This document shows positions 1 through 6,523 of a DNA stretch of 9,351 nt, one piece after another (within the stretch, counting starts at the first letter, position 1; each line of letters opens with the position of its first letter). A model generated the notes under the pieces. The model was not told where the DNA came from, ran no database searches, and worked only from the letters and a program-made list of their open reading frames with translations. The position numbers and the translations under genes are program-made. Source of the DNA: an uncultured Mycoplasmatota bacterium (GTDB taxonomy: Bacteria > Bacillota_I > Bacilli_A > RF39 > UBA660); the NCBI GenBank assembly GCA_947296775.1, contig CAMYRF010000022.1, forward strand, positions 1 through 9,351, read 5' to 3'.

Positions 1-540
1 AAGTATAGAAGTAGGATTCTTAGAAAAAACAGGTTTTAAATTTTCAAACTCAACCCCTCCAGAAATTCCTAAAATAATAAATACAATAACAAAAATAACT
101 ACATAAAACATAAGTAAAGATGTTCTAGAAACCGCATTTATACCCTTAAATAAACTATAAACTAAAGGAATAATAAATACAATCGAAATAACCCAAATAG
201 GTGTCTTATATAAAAACTGTGAATTAATAAAATGCGTCATATCAAGAAAAGCAATTTGCGCAACAAACAAAACCCCAAGTGCTAAAACAATATTAAGGAT
301 TTTTCCAAAGCTACCAAATAAATATACATTTAAATCACAAATATTCATTTTATCGTCATAATTACGCAATTGATAAAAAATAAATAGGGGAATAAAGCCT
401 AAAAACAAAGCTATAATTCCACTAAGCCAAGAATCACGGCCACTAATTGCAATCAGGCTACTAATACTAACACCAATATATCCCGCACGAATCAAAAACC
501 AAACCAAGCTGTTATATTCCATAGAACTAATATTTTTCAT
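1..540 (-). CDS. gerKB: GerKB-like spore germinant-receptor permease subunit (partial, cut by left edge)
   Basis: The first 180 codons are open with no stop; family members are about 360 residues, so roughly the C-terminal half lies off the window. It is the B subunit of a GerA-type germinant receptor, an integral inner-membrane protein of the spore-permease (APC-related) family thought to bind the germinant. The visible part is a series of hydrophobic helices (for example about residues 15-30, 38-55, 83-103, 115-132, 142-163) and ends in a stretch with FENLKPVF, which is typical of the family. The start ATG at 540-538 overlaps the TGA of the gerKC-like gene (ATGA), with GAGGAGG nine bases upstream, so translation is probably coupled. 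Operon order A-C-B matches the Bacillus subtilis gerK type, hence the symbol; the exact orthologue is inferred. Confidence 0.9.
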   Translation of the reverse strand, partial: MKNISSMEYNSLVWFLIRAGYIGVSISSLIAISGRDSWLSGIIALFLGFIPLFIFYQLRNYDDKMNICDLNVYLFGSFGKILNIVLALGVLFVAQIAFLDMTHFINSQFLYKTPIWVISIVFIIPLVYSLFKGINAVSRTSLLMFYVVIFVIVFIILGISGGVEFENLKPVFSKNPTSIL

Positions 541-1712
541 GATCTAACCTCCTCAATCGTACGGTTAAGAGAACCAGATGATTCAATCGCTAAATCAGAA
601 CTTATCTCCACCTTAAGCTTAGGATAATATTCATCATTCCACTGATTTTCGATTTTATCCCATCTTTTAGGATATGTTCCATATAACCTATTACCAAAAC
701 CAACAACATCAGATTTATATTCATTTTGAAGTTTATCCAAAGTCTTATTAAGTTGTTTATCTAAAGTAGCTTCCAGCTTCTTTTCAAGTTTTTTAACAAC
801 ACTAGGATCTTCTAAAGCAATTTTACCATTAACTTCAGAAACAAAACCACTACCTTTTACCTTAACCTTAAAATGATTAAAACTTTCATTAGTAATAGTG
901 GTTTTAATATTATCAGAAGTAAAAACCACATCATTATCATCATATTTAAAATCTATTTTAATTTCGCTAACAGAATCATTTAAAATATTAATAGACTGAC
1001 TATCAGTTCTACCAACATAGCCAACAAATTTATCCTCTCTAAAAATAGCAGTATCATCAAGTTTCAAATAACCAGCTGGCTCTGTTTTTTCCAAATTAGT
1101 TTCAGAGCTTCCCTTTTTAACTTTACCACTAATAGAAATAGAAGGTAAAATTGGATCATATCCTTTTTCCAAAACTTTTTCAATAAAAGGACTATAACTA
1201 ATAGTTGTTGTAATAGACTGTGAATTAATGTTAGATTCTATTAAAGAAGAAATACTTTGAGAAGGAGTAGCCTCTAAAGGCTCAACAATTTTTAAAATAT
1301 CCTTAGCCTCAGTATCCTTAGCCTGCATTAAATAAAATTGCTTACGAGTTTCAGGACTACGAAGAAGCCAATCAGCAATTTCCAAAAATCCCTCACGTGC
1401 GATTTCCTCAGAAATAATAGCCGCATTAATATGACCGTAATATAAAGTTTTTGGACACTTACTATCCACACTATTCGCAGCCTCTGTTAAAGTTTTACCC
1501 TTACCAGAAAATACTGTTGTTGTAGCTTCACCTTCTTTACTACTAGTTTGAGCTTTAGGAGAATTTGCGATTAAAAAACTAAGTTCATATTCATCACCAC
1601 TTTTATCAATCGCAATCGCCGTAATAATCGCAAGTTCATCAAGTTCACGATAATTACTACAACCACAAGCAAGTAAAACACAAATCAATAACAAGACAAT
1701 CTTATTTTTCAT
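537..1712 (-). CDS. gerKC: GerKC-like germinant-receptor lipoprotein (Ger(x)C family)
   Basis: The product has 391 residues, normal for GerAC/GerKC proteins. It is the C subunit of a GerA-type receptor, a lipoprotein on the outer face of the spore inner membrane. Residues 1-15 are a lipoprotein signal peptide; the likely lipobox is LLAC with the lipid on C16, although C18 is a second candidate. The mature protein opens with NYRELDELAIITAIAIDK, the characteristic Ger(x)C start. Further in, YYGHINAAIISEEIAREG (about residues 91-108) and LRSPETRKQFYL (about 117-128) match the conserved N-terminal domain. The C-terminal third is rich in charged residues and contains the YPKRWDKIENQWNDEY segment also usual for the family. 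The start codon lies inside the end of the gerKA-like gene, which it overlaps by 11 bases, with GGAGGT just upstream. Confidence 0.95.
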   Translation of the reverse strand: MKNKIVLLLICVLLACGCSNYRELDELAIITAIAIDKSGDEYELSFLIANSPKAQTSSKEGEATTTVFSGKGKTLTEAANSVDSKCPKTLYYGHINAAIISEEIAREGFLEIADWLLRSPETRKQFYLMQAKDTEAKDILKIVEPLEATPSQSISSLIESNINSQSITTTISYSPFIEKVLEKGYDPILPSISISGKVKKGSSETNLEKTEPAGYLKLDDTAIFREDKFVGYVGRTDSQSINILNDSVSEIKIDFKYDDNDVVFTSDNIKTTITNESFNHFKVKVKGSGFVSEVNGKIALEDPSVVKKLEKKLEATLDKQLNKTLDKLQNEYKSDVVGFGNRLYGTYPKRWDKIENQWNDEYYPKLKVEISSDLAIESSGSLNRTIEEVRS

Positions 1713-3165
1713 TTATACCTCCTTGTTTAATCTCATCTACATTGTTCAAATACAAAGGACGTTTAAAAATCTTCGGTAGAGGGTAGCGCACGACCGCATC
1801 CTTCTGGCTAGATTTGATTAAAGGGCTAAAAGGTGCCATAAAAGGAACTCCAAAAGAATCCAAAGACGAAAGTTTAAGAAGCCAAACAATTCCTGCAGCC
1901 ACAAGACCAATAAGTCCAAAAAAAGTAGCCGCCAAAATAAATATAAATCGCCAAGCCCTAATGCCATTCATAAAATCCACATCATTAAAAATTAAACTAC
2001 AAATAGAAGTAATCGCAATAACAATAACCGCAATTGGAGAAACAATACCCGCATCAACTGCTGCTTGTCCTAACACAAGCGCTCCAACAATACTCATTGA
2101 AGTTCCCATGTTAGAAGGAGATCTAATATCACCCTCACGCAAAATCTCAAAAATAATCATAAGCAAAATAATTTCAAAAAACGTTGGAAAAGGAACCCCA
2201 CTTCTTTGAACAGCAAGAGAAATTAATAATTTATCAGGAACAGCAGTTTGATCAAAAGTAGTAATCGCAATATAAATTGCTGGAGTGAATAAAGTAACAA
2301 TCAAAGCCATAACCTTCAACATTCTAGTAAAACTAATATTAAGAGGCTTTTGATATTGGTCCTCAGAAGTATGCATGAAATCCACAAAAACATTAGGCAA
2401 AATCAAAACAAATGGAGTATTTTCAACAATTAAAGCAATCTTTCCATTCAAAATAGATTGACACACCAAGTCAGGTCTTTCAGTACTTAAAATCTGTGGA
2501 AAAACAGATTTGTCCTGAAGTAAATATTCTTTAATATTTCCACTATCCAAAATCCCATCAATATCAATATCATCTAAAATTTTCTTAATATCATTAACCG
2601 TTTTTTTATCAGCAACACCATTTAGATATGCAATACTAACTCTAGTTTCTGTACGTCTTCCAACCTTAACTTCATCAAACCATAAATTAGGATCCTTAAT
2701 TCTTTTACGCACCAATCCCAAGTTTTTAGCATGACTCTCCGTAAAACTATCCTTAGGGCCTCTTAAAATCGGCTCACTAGTAGATTCTGTAACTCCGCGA
2801 TCAAGTTCTGCACGAGTTTCCATCACAATAGCTTCCGAAACACCATCAACTACAATAATCGTAAAACCACTAGATAAATAATAAGAAAAATCATCAAAAT
2901 TATTAGTTGTCAGAACCTGCGCATTAAAAATATTATTTTTTAAATGATTATAAAGATTATTATAAACATCACCATCAGTCACAAAATAGGTACTTTTAAT
3001 AATGCGATCACTAATATCACCAGGGCCACTAGAACTTTCCATAAACAAAACACCAACACAAGTACCATTAATATTAATAACCCTAGTATTTAAATCACCA
3101 CTATTGCCATACAAATTTTTAATCTGCTTAATAACGCTACTAACACTTTTGTTAATTTTTTTCAT
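1702..3165 (-). CDS. gerKA: GerKA-like spore germinant-receptor A subunit
   Basis: The product has 487 residues, the usual GerAA/GerKA length. It is the A subunit of a GerA-type nutrient receptor in the spore inner membrane. Residues 1-275 form the large hydrophilic N-terminal region, with the family segment EPILRGPKDSFTES (131-144) and, later, NTPFVLILPNVFVDFM (249-264). After it come membrane helices at about 283-303, 327-342, 354-373, 376-393 and 405-428. The segment PSNMGTSMSIVGALVLGQ (350-367) is strongly conserved in GerA proteins. The C-terminal tail with FMAPFSPL and RYPLPKIFKRP is also typical. It is the first gene of an operon that continues into gerKC and gerKB. The start ATG is preceded by TAGGTGG. 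Which germinant is sensed cannot be read from sequence. Confidence 0.96.
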   Translation of the reverse strand: MKKINKSVSSVIKQIKNLYGNSGDLNTRVININGTCVGVLFMESSSGPGDISDRIIKSTYFVTDGDVYNNLYNHLKNNIFNAQVLTTNNFDDFSYYLSSGFTIIVVDGVSEAIVMETRAELDRGVTESTSEPILRGPKDSFTESHAKNLGLVRKRIKDPNLWFDEVKVGRRTETRVSIAYLNGVADKKTVNDIKKILDDIDIDGILDSGNIKEYLLQDKSVFPQILSTERPDLVCQSILNGKIALIVENTPFVLILPNVFVDFMHTSEDQYQKPLNISFTRMLKVMALIVTLFTPAIYIAITTFDQTAVPDKLLISLAVQRSGVPFPTFFEIILLMIIFEILREGDIRSPSNMGTSMSIVGALVLGQAAVDAGIVSPIAVIVIAITSICSLIFNDVDFMNGIRAWRFIFILAATFFGLIGLVAAGIVWLLKLSSLDSFGVPFMAPFSPLIKSSQKDAVVRYPLPKIFKRPLYLNNVDEIKQGGINEK

Positions 3166-3180
3166 AAAACCACCTAAAAT

Positions 3181-3209
3181 TATTATGGTAAAAAAAAGAA
3201 AAAATATAA
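3181..3209 (-). promoter_or_regulatory. Candidate sigma-G-type promoter for the ger operon
   Basis: On the minus strand, CATAATA (3187-3181) fits the forespore sigma-G -10 pattern CATNHTA. It lies 17 bases after TTATA (3209-3205), which matches the -35 pattern GHATR at four of five positions. Sigma-G control of ger receptor operons is known in Bacillus. The weak point is that transcription would then begin at about 3174, on top of the AGGTGG ribosome binding site (3175-3170), leaving almost no leader. The region is also very A+T-rich, so chance matches are easy. Confidence 0.35.
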
Positions 3210-3214
3210 GGAAA

Positions 3215-3242
3215 TTACAAAAAAAATAAAATATGATATACT
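3215..3242 (+). promoter_or_regulatory. Promoter (housekeeping type, extended -10) for the nucleotidase-rlmD unit
   Basis: TTACAA (3215-3220) and TATACT (3237-3242) are separated by 16 bases, and TG at 3234-3235 makes an extended -10 (TGATATACT). The start point would be near 3249, followed by the AAAAGGAG ribosome binding site (3252-3259) and the ATG at 3269. The site lies in the 103-base gap between divergent genes. Confidence 0.6.
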
Positions 3243-3268
3243 ATAATATAGAAAAGGAGCGCTAATAC

Positions 3269-4069
3269 ATGATTATTTATAAAAAAGAGACTTTAGACAA
3301 AATAAAAGATTGGCAAGATAACAATATTTATATATTAACCGATTTTGATAAAACAATTACCTCAAATAAAAGTCAAAGTTCATGGGGATTTTTAAAAGAA
3401 AGTGATAATATAAATACAGAATATATTGAAGAAAGAAATAAAATGTATGAGTATTATAGACCAATCGAATTAGATACCACCATGGATGAAAAAGTTAAAG
3501 CAAATCATATGAAAAAATGGTGGGAAGACACAATAAACCTTTTTATAAAATACAAGCTTTCCAAACAAACTTTAGAAGAAGCAACCAAAAATACTGATTT
3601 TATGGAATTTAGAGATGGTGCTAAAGAATTTCTGGAAAATATGCATAAAAGAAATATCCCAGTTATTATAACATCTGCCGGCATCAGCAACTTCATCGAA
3701 AAATTTTTAATCAAAAATAATTGTAACTATGATAATATACATATCATCGCTAATAAACTAATTTTTAAAGACGATATAGCAAGTGGACTAACAGGAGAAA
3801 TAATTCATTCATCAAATAAACATCAAATTAATTTTCCAAAACATATAGAAGAAGTTATAATAAATAGACCAAATGTTATTCTTATGGGTGATACAATAAC
3901 TGACGCGGATATGACAAAAAACACAAAAGAAACCTCTTTAAAAATAGGATTTCTAGATGAAAAAATAAACGAAAATTTAAAAAATTACCAAAAAGAATTT
4001 GATATTATATGTACTAATAATACATCATATCAAACACTTTCCAAAGAAATAAAAATATTAAAGGACTAG
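3269..4069 (+). CDS. HAD-superfamily pyrimidine 5'-nucleotidase, UMPH-1/cN-III-like
   Basis: The 266-residue product carries all HAD phosphatase motifs: motif I TDFDKT (nucleophile D25, acid/base D27), motif II in ITSAG (T135/S136) and motif IV GDTITDAD (D208, D212). Beyond the generic motifs, it follows the eukaryotic cytosolic 5'-nucleotidase III (UMPH-1, NT5C3) pattern along its length: YRPIELD, then HMKKWW, then PVIITSAGISNFIEK, GEIIHSSNKHQ, and LKIGFLDEKINE near the end. Those enzymes dephosphorylate UMP and CMP, and one paralogue acts on 7-methyl-GMP. The alignment is from memory. No signal peptide or membrane helix is seen, so a cytosolic enzyme is expected. The ATG follows AAAAGGAG with nine bases between. 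It is the first gene of a unit with rlmD, five bases apart. The precise substrate is unknown; a general HAD annotation is the safe fallback. Confidence 0.85.
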   Translation: MIIYKKETLDKIKDWQDNNIYILTDFDKTITSNKSQSSWGFLKESDNINTEYIEERNKMYEYYRPIELDTTMDEKVKANHMKKWWEDTINLFIKYKLSKQTLEEATKNTDFMEFRDGAKEFLENMHKRNIPVIITSAGISNFIEKFLIKNNCNYDNIHIIANKLIFKDDIASGLTGEIIHSSNKHQINFPKHIEEVIINRPNVILMGDTITDADMTKNTKETSLKIGFLDEKINENLKNYQKEFDIICTNNTSYQTLSKEIKILKD

Positions 4070-4074
4070 ATAAA

Positions 4075-5253
4075 ATGAAACATGAAGTAAAATGTCTTAG
4101 ACTAGATGATAAGGGTAGAGGAATAGTGCATATAAATAATAAAATAACCTTTGTAAATAATCTTCTACCTGGTGAACAGGGTATAGTAAAAATTATAAAT
4201 AATAAAAAGAAATATGCTGAAGCAAAACTAATTAACCTTACTAAAGAAAGTAAAGATAGAATAAAACCAATCTGCCCATATCACAATTGTGGCTGTCAAT
4301 TAAAACATTTAAATTATAAAAAACAGTTAGAATATAAACAAACTAAAGTAAAAGACATCATAAATAAATTTTCTAAACTAAACCCCAAAATAAATGATAT
4401 AATTTATGATAATAACATTAATAATTATAGAAATAAAATAACTCTAAAAGTAAAGAATAAAGTAGGATACTATACAAACGAAAGTCATAATTTTTTACCA
4501 ATAAATAGATGTGAATTAGTAAGTGAAAAAGTAAATGAATTAATAAAAATTTTAAATAGCCAAGATTTATCACAAGTAAAAGAAATCACCATCAAAGAAT
4601 TTGATGAAATAATGTTAATAATAGACGGAAAAATGGATATAAAAAACATCAAATATAAAGTAGATACTATTTATATGAATGATAAACTAATAAAAGGAAG
4701 TCCATTTATAAAAACAAAATTAAAAGATTTAAACTTAAACGTATCAAAAGATTCCTTTTTTCAAATAAACAAAAACATGACCGAAAAATTATATGATATA
4801 GCAATAAATTACCTAAATGAAAACAAAAATAAAACCATATTAGATTTATATTGCGGCACAGGAACAATAAGCCTATTATTAAGTAAATACTTTAAAAAAG
4901 TAATCGGAATAGAAATAAATAAAGAAGCTATAGAATGTGCAAACCAAAATAAAAAACAAAACAATATAACCAATGTAGAATTTATATGTGGAGATGCTTC
5001 CAAAGAAATAAAAAAATTAAAAGCCGATTTAATAATAGTAGATCCACCTAGAAGTGGATTAACAAAAGAAGCAGTAGAGGATATCTTAAAAATAAATCCT
5101 GAAATAATGGTATATATATCATGTGATCCAATAACTCTTGCAAGAGATTTAAAAATATTAAATCAAAAATATAACATCGAAGAAGTAACACCAGTAGAAA
5201 TGTTTCCAAATACCTATCATATAGAAAATGTCGTTAAATTAAAAAGAAAATAA
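4075..5253 (+). CDS. rlmD: 23S rRNA (uracil-C5)-methyltransferase, RlmD/RlmCD type
   Basis: This is a 392-residue SAM-dependent RNA m5U methyltransferase. A TRAM RNA-binding domain covers about residues 1-55. An iron-sulfur cluster region follows, with C67, C72, C74 and C146. The catalytic domain has DSFFQINKNM (Q230), SAM motif LDLYCGTGT (C260-G263), IVDPPRSGL (D323-G328), the nucleophilic cysteine C350 in ISCDPITLARD and the general base E384 in YHIENVV. In Gram-positives one enzyme (RlmCD) often methylates both U747 and U1939, so the symbol is approximate. An odd point is the cluster motif, C-x4-C-x1-C instead of the usual C-x5-C-x2-C. It lies five bases after the nucleotidase gene, with AAGGA nine bases before the ATG, and is followed at once by a terminator. 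Confidence 0.93.
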   Translation: MKHEVKCLRLDDKGRGIVHINNKITFVNNLLPGEQGIVKIINNKKKYAEAKLINLTKESKDRIKPICPYHNCGCQLKHLNYKKQLEYKQTKVKDIINKFSKLNPKINDIIYDNNINNYRNKITLKVKNKVGYYTNESHNFLPINRCELVSEKVNELIKILNSQDLSQVKEITIKEFDEIMLIIDGKMDIKNIKYKVDTIYMNDKLIKGSPFIKTKLKDLNLNVSKDSFFQINKNMTEKLYDIAINYLNENKNKTILDLYCGTGTISLLLSKYFKKVIGIEINKEAIECANQNKKQNNITNVEFICGDASKEIKKLKADLIIVDPPRSGLTKEAVEDILKINPEIMVYISCDPITLARDLKILNQKYNIEEVTPVEMFPNTYHIENVVKLKRK

Positions 5254-5280
5254 CAGTTACGCAATGTAACTGTTTTAAAA
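5252..5280 (+). terminator. Intrinsic terminator of the nucleotidase-rlmD unit
   Basis: A perfect 9-base-pair stem, AACAGTTAC (5252-5260) with GTAACTGTT (5266-5274), closes a five-base loop and is followed by T-rich sequence. It begins inside the rlmD stop codon, and upstream A residues can pair with the T run. Confidence 0.85.
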
Positions 5281-5293
5281 TAAGCTAATTTTA

Positions 5294-5335
5294 TTGATTG
5301 GAATAACGAACATAATTAAATCAGAAGACAATCAA
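5294..5335. repeat. 7-bp inverted repeat upstream of the RhuM-like remnant
   Basis: TTGATTG (5294-5300) and CAATCAA (5329-5335) are perfect inverted copies 28 bases apart. They lie just before the ribosome binding site of the short remnant ORF. Whether it is an operator, a decayed element end or chance cannot be told; seven bases in such A+T-rich DNA is weak. Confidence 0.25.
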
Positions 5336-5354
5336 AAAGATAAGGGATGAAATT

Positions 5355-5450
5355 ATGGCAAAAGATTTAATGGTTAGAAGTAGCAGCGCAGAATTTTTAA
5401 TTTTTGAAAGACAAAAGGAGAAAAAGGAATCAAAATCCCATAATTATTAG
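5355..5450 (+). pseudogene. Remnant of a RhuM-family gene (N-terminal end only)
   Basis: A 31-codon ORF begins with ATG after a good ribosome binding site (AAGGGA, about eight bases upstream) and reads DLMVRSSSAEFLIFERQ before running into a lysine-rich end and TAG. From memory, this matches the extreme N-terminus of RhuM-family proteins (Fic/virulence RhuM-like, often beside restriction systems or in accessory regions), where NSTAEFLIF-type sequence is followed by a conserved EVRY...WLTQ block. That block is absent here, so about 300 residues are missing. I therefore read it as a deletion remnant with intact translation signals. It could instead be a short expressed peptide. The family match rests on about 17 residues. 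Confidence 0.5.
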
Positions 5451-5565
5451 AAAAATACTTCTTTACACTTTTCGCAAAAAATGTAGGTCTTTGGAGAGTG
5501 TTACCTTACGATTATATTACTTAATGTCAAAATAAAATAAAGAAAAACAAAGGCGTAAAATAAAC
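5451..5565. other. Unassigned part of the rlmD-phosphoesterase intergenic region
   Basis: No complete gene is visible. On the plus strand a stretch from 5444 to the TAA at 5522-5524 stays open in another frame than the remnant (ends ...GLWRVLPYDYIT) but has no start. On the minus strand 5500-5447 reads HSPKTYIFCEKCKEVFF then stop, with a CxxC pair and no start. The segment is visibly less A+T-rich in its middle than the flanks. It may be debris of the same lost gene or of another insertion; no RNA fold is convincing. Confidence 0.3.
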
Positions 5566-5604
5566 GTCAAAAAAATACTCCCAAAAGAGTATTTTTATTT
5601 TGAC
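5566..5604. terminator. Bidirectional intrinsic terminator
   Basis: AAAAATACTC (5571-5580) pairs perfectly with GAGTATTTTT (5587-5596) around a six-base loop, and GTCAAAA and TTTTGAC extend the symmetry outward. T runs follow the stem in both directions. On the minus strand it ends the metallophosphoesterase transcript, whose stop codon lies in the stem. On the plus strand it would stop read-through from the rlmD side. Confidence 0.85.
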
Positions 5605-6470
5605 TTAACCAGCCTATAAACATCAATAGTAGGAACATTAAATAATCTAAAATTAAAATCAGAAACTCCGATTCCATCAGATACATATAAATCACTATTT
5701 TTAAGTTTATAATATCCAGAAGAATATTTAGTCGCACCTTTAGGAAGTAATAATTCACTAACAAAAGGAACCTTAACTTGACCACCATGAGAATGACCAG
5801 CCAAAACTAAATCATATTTATTATCTTCAAGTTCATCAATATAATCAGGTTCATGCATAAGCAATATTTTATAAATAGGGCCATCCTTTTCAAAAGAATT
5901 TATATAATTTTGATTTTTTTGATTTTTATTCACAATAGATTCTTTATCAGAAAAAGAACTAACACCAGCAATTAAAATACTATCGTAGCCATTTTTATAA
6001 ATGGTATCATAAGTGTTGTTTAAATTCATAAATTCACCACTAGAAATAATATTTTCCCATTCATCAAAATTAGTATCATTTTCTCCAGAAATAATATATT
6101 TACCACTGCCAGCCGAAATTCTTTTAAGTTCCTTAGAAATTTCAGTTGCCATACTAGTAGTCATTTTAGTATCATTATCAATCAAATCACCAGTAATAAC
6201 AACCACATCAGGATTTAATTCATTAATCCTATCAACTAGTTTTTTCAGTTCTTCTTTCCCAAAGTTTTCACCATAGTGTATATCACTAAGTCTAACAATT
6301 TTAAAACCATCAAAATTATCCGTAATATTCTCATTTTTGATTATATTTTCTTTAACTGCTAATTGCTTAGGTTCAACATAAGCTCCATAAGCAAATATAC
6401 ATAAACAAATCAAAATAATAATAAAGATAAATTTAACAAGGCTAAAATGTTTCACTTTTTTCTTGCCCAT
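5595..6470 (-). CDS. Membrane-anchored metallophosphoesterase, YkuE/YaeI type
   Basis: A 291-residue calcineurin-like phosphoesterase. Residues 10-30 are one hydrophobic helix after a basic start, so the catalytic domain probably lies outside the membrane. Metal-binding motifs are LSDIHYG (D63, H65), ITGDLIDND (D95), LLMHEPD (H206) and LAGHSHGGQ (H226, H228). The C-terminal SDGIGVSDFNFRLFNVPTIDVYRL is the usual YkuE/YaeI ending. These enzymes have been linked to lipid or cell-wall phosphoesters, but no substrate can be assigned. The normal GNH[D/E] motif reads GEND (129-132): glutamate replaces the metal-ligand asparagine and asparagine replaces the catalytic histidine. I chose ATG 6470 with AGGTGA six bases upstream; a GTG at 6479 would add three residues but overlaps that site. 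It has its own promoter and terminator. Confidence 0.9.
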   Translation of the reverse strand: MGKKKVKHFSLVKFIFIIILICLCIFAYGAYVEPKQLAVKENIIKNENITDNFDGFKIVRLSDIHYGENFGKEELKKLVDRINELNPDVVVITGDLIDNDTKMTTSMATEISKELKRISAGSGKYIISGENDTNFDEWENIISSGEFMNLNNTYDTIYKNGYDSILIAGVSSFSDKESIVNKNQKNQNYINSFEKDGPIYKILLMHEPDYIDELEDNKYDLVLAGHSHGGQVKVPFVSELLLPKGATKYSSGYYKLKNSDLYVSDGIGVSDFNFRLFNVPTIDVYRLVKSK

Positions 6471-6487
6471 ATTATTCACCTATCATA

Positions 6488-6515
6488 ATTTTACCACACA
6501 GCAAAAAAAAGGCAA
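6488..6515 (-). promoter_or_regulatory. Candidate promoter for the metallophosphoesterase gene
   Basis: On the minus strand, TTGCCT (6515-6510) is followed after 16 bases by TAAAAT (6493-6488), with an upstream TG giving an extended -10 (TGGTAAAAT). The -35 box sits inside the terminator hairpin of the preceding CPBP gene. The predicted start near 6481 leaves a leader of only about 11 bases before the ATG at 6470. Confidence 0.45.
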
Positions 6516-6523
6516 AGCCTTTT
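6503..6523 (-). terminator. Intrinsic terminator of the CPBP gene
   Basis: Read on the minus strand, AAAAGGC (6523-6517), loop TTT and GCCTTTT (6513-6507) form a 7-base-pair stem that runs straight into eight T residues. It overlaps the stop codon of the CPBP gene (6524-6522). Confidence 0.75.

Noticed and set aside
1814..2209. Plus-strand ORF of 131 codons
   Set aside because: It lies wholly antisense to the membrane domain of the GerKA-like gene, has no recognisable family and no convincing ribosome binding site; it is a shadow.
3002..3229. Plus-strand ORF of 75 codons
   Set aside because: It runs antisense through the start of the gerKA-like gene and its promoter region, ending in low-complexity lysine codons; no independent support.
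3505..3714. Minus-strand ORF of 69 codons
   Set aside because: It is antisense to the nucleotidase gene, which has clear HAD motifs over this stretch.
4809..5003. Minus-strand ORF of 64 codons
   Set aside because: It is antisense to the SAM-binding domain of the rlmD-like gene.
5254..5594. A structured RNA gene or tRNA in the intergenic region
   Set aside because: Apart from the two terminators, only short weak inverted repeats were found, and no tRNA arms, riboswitch cores or SRP RNA motifs were recognised.
5567..5788. Minus-strand ORF of 73 codons
   Set aside because: It is in another frame inside the end of the metallophosphoesterase gene and includes the terminator.
6013..6276. Plus-strand ORF of 87 codons rich in serine and leucine
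   Set aside because: It is the antisense of the metallophosphoesterase core; the hydrophobic look comes from the reversed codons.
6471..6479. GTG start for the metallophosphoesterase
   Set aside because: The GTG lies inside the AGGTGA ribosome binding site, which is ideally spaced for the ATG at 6470.
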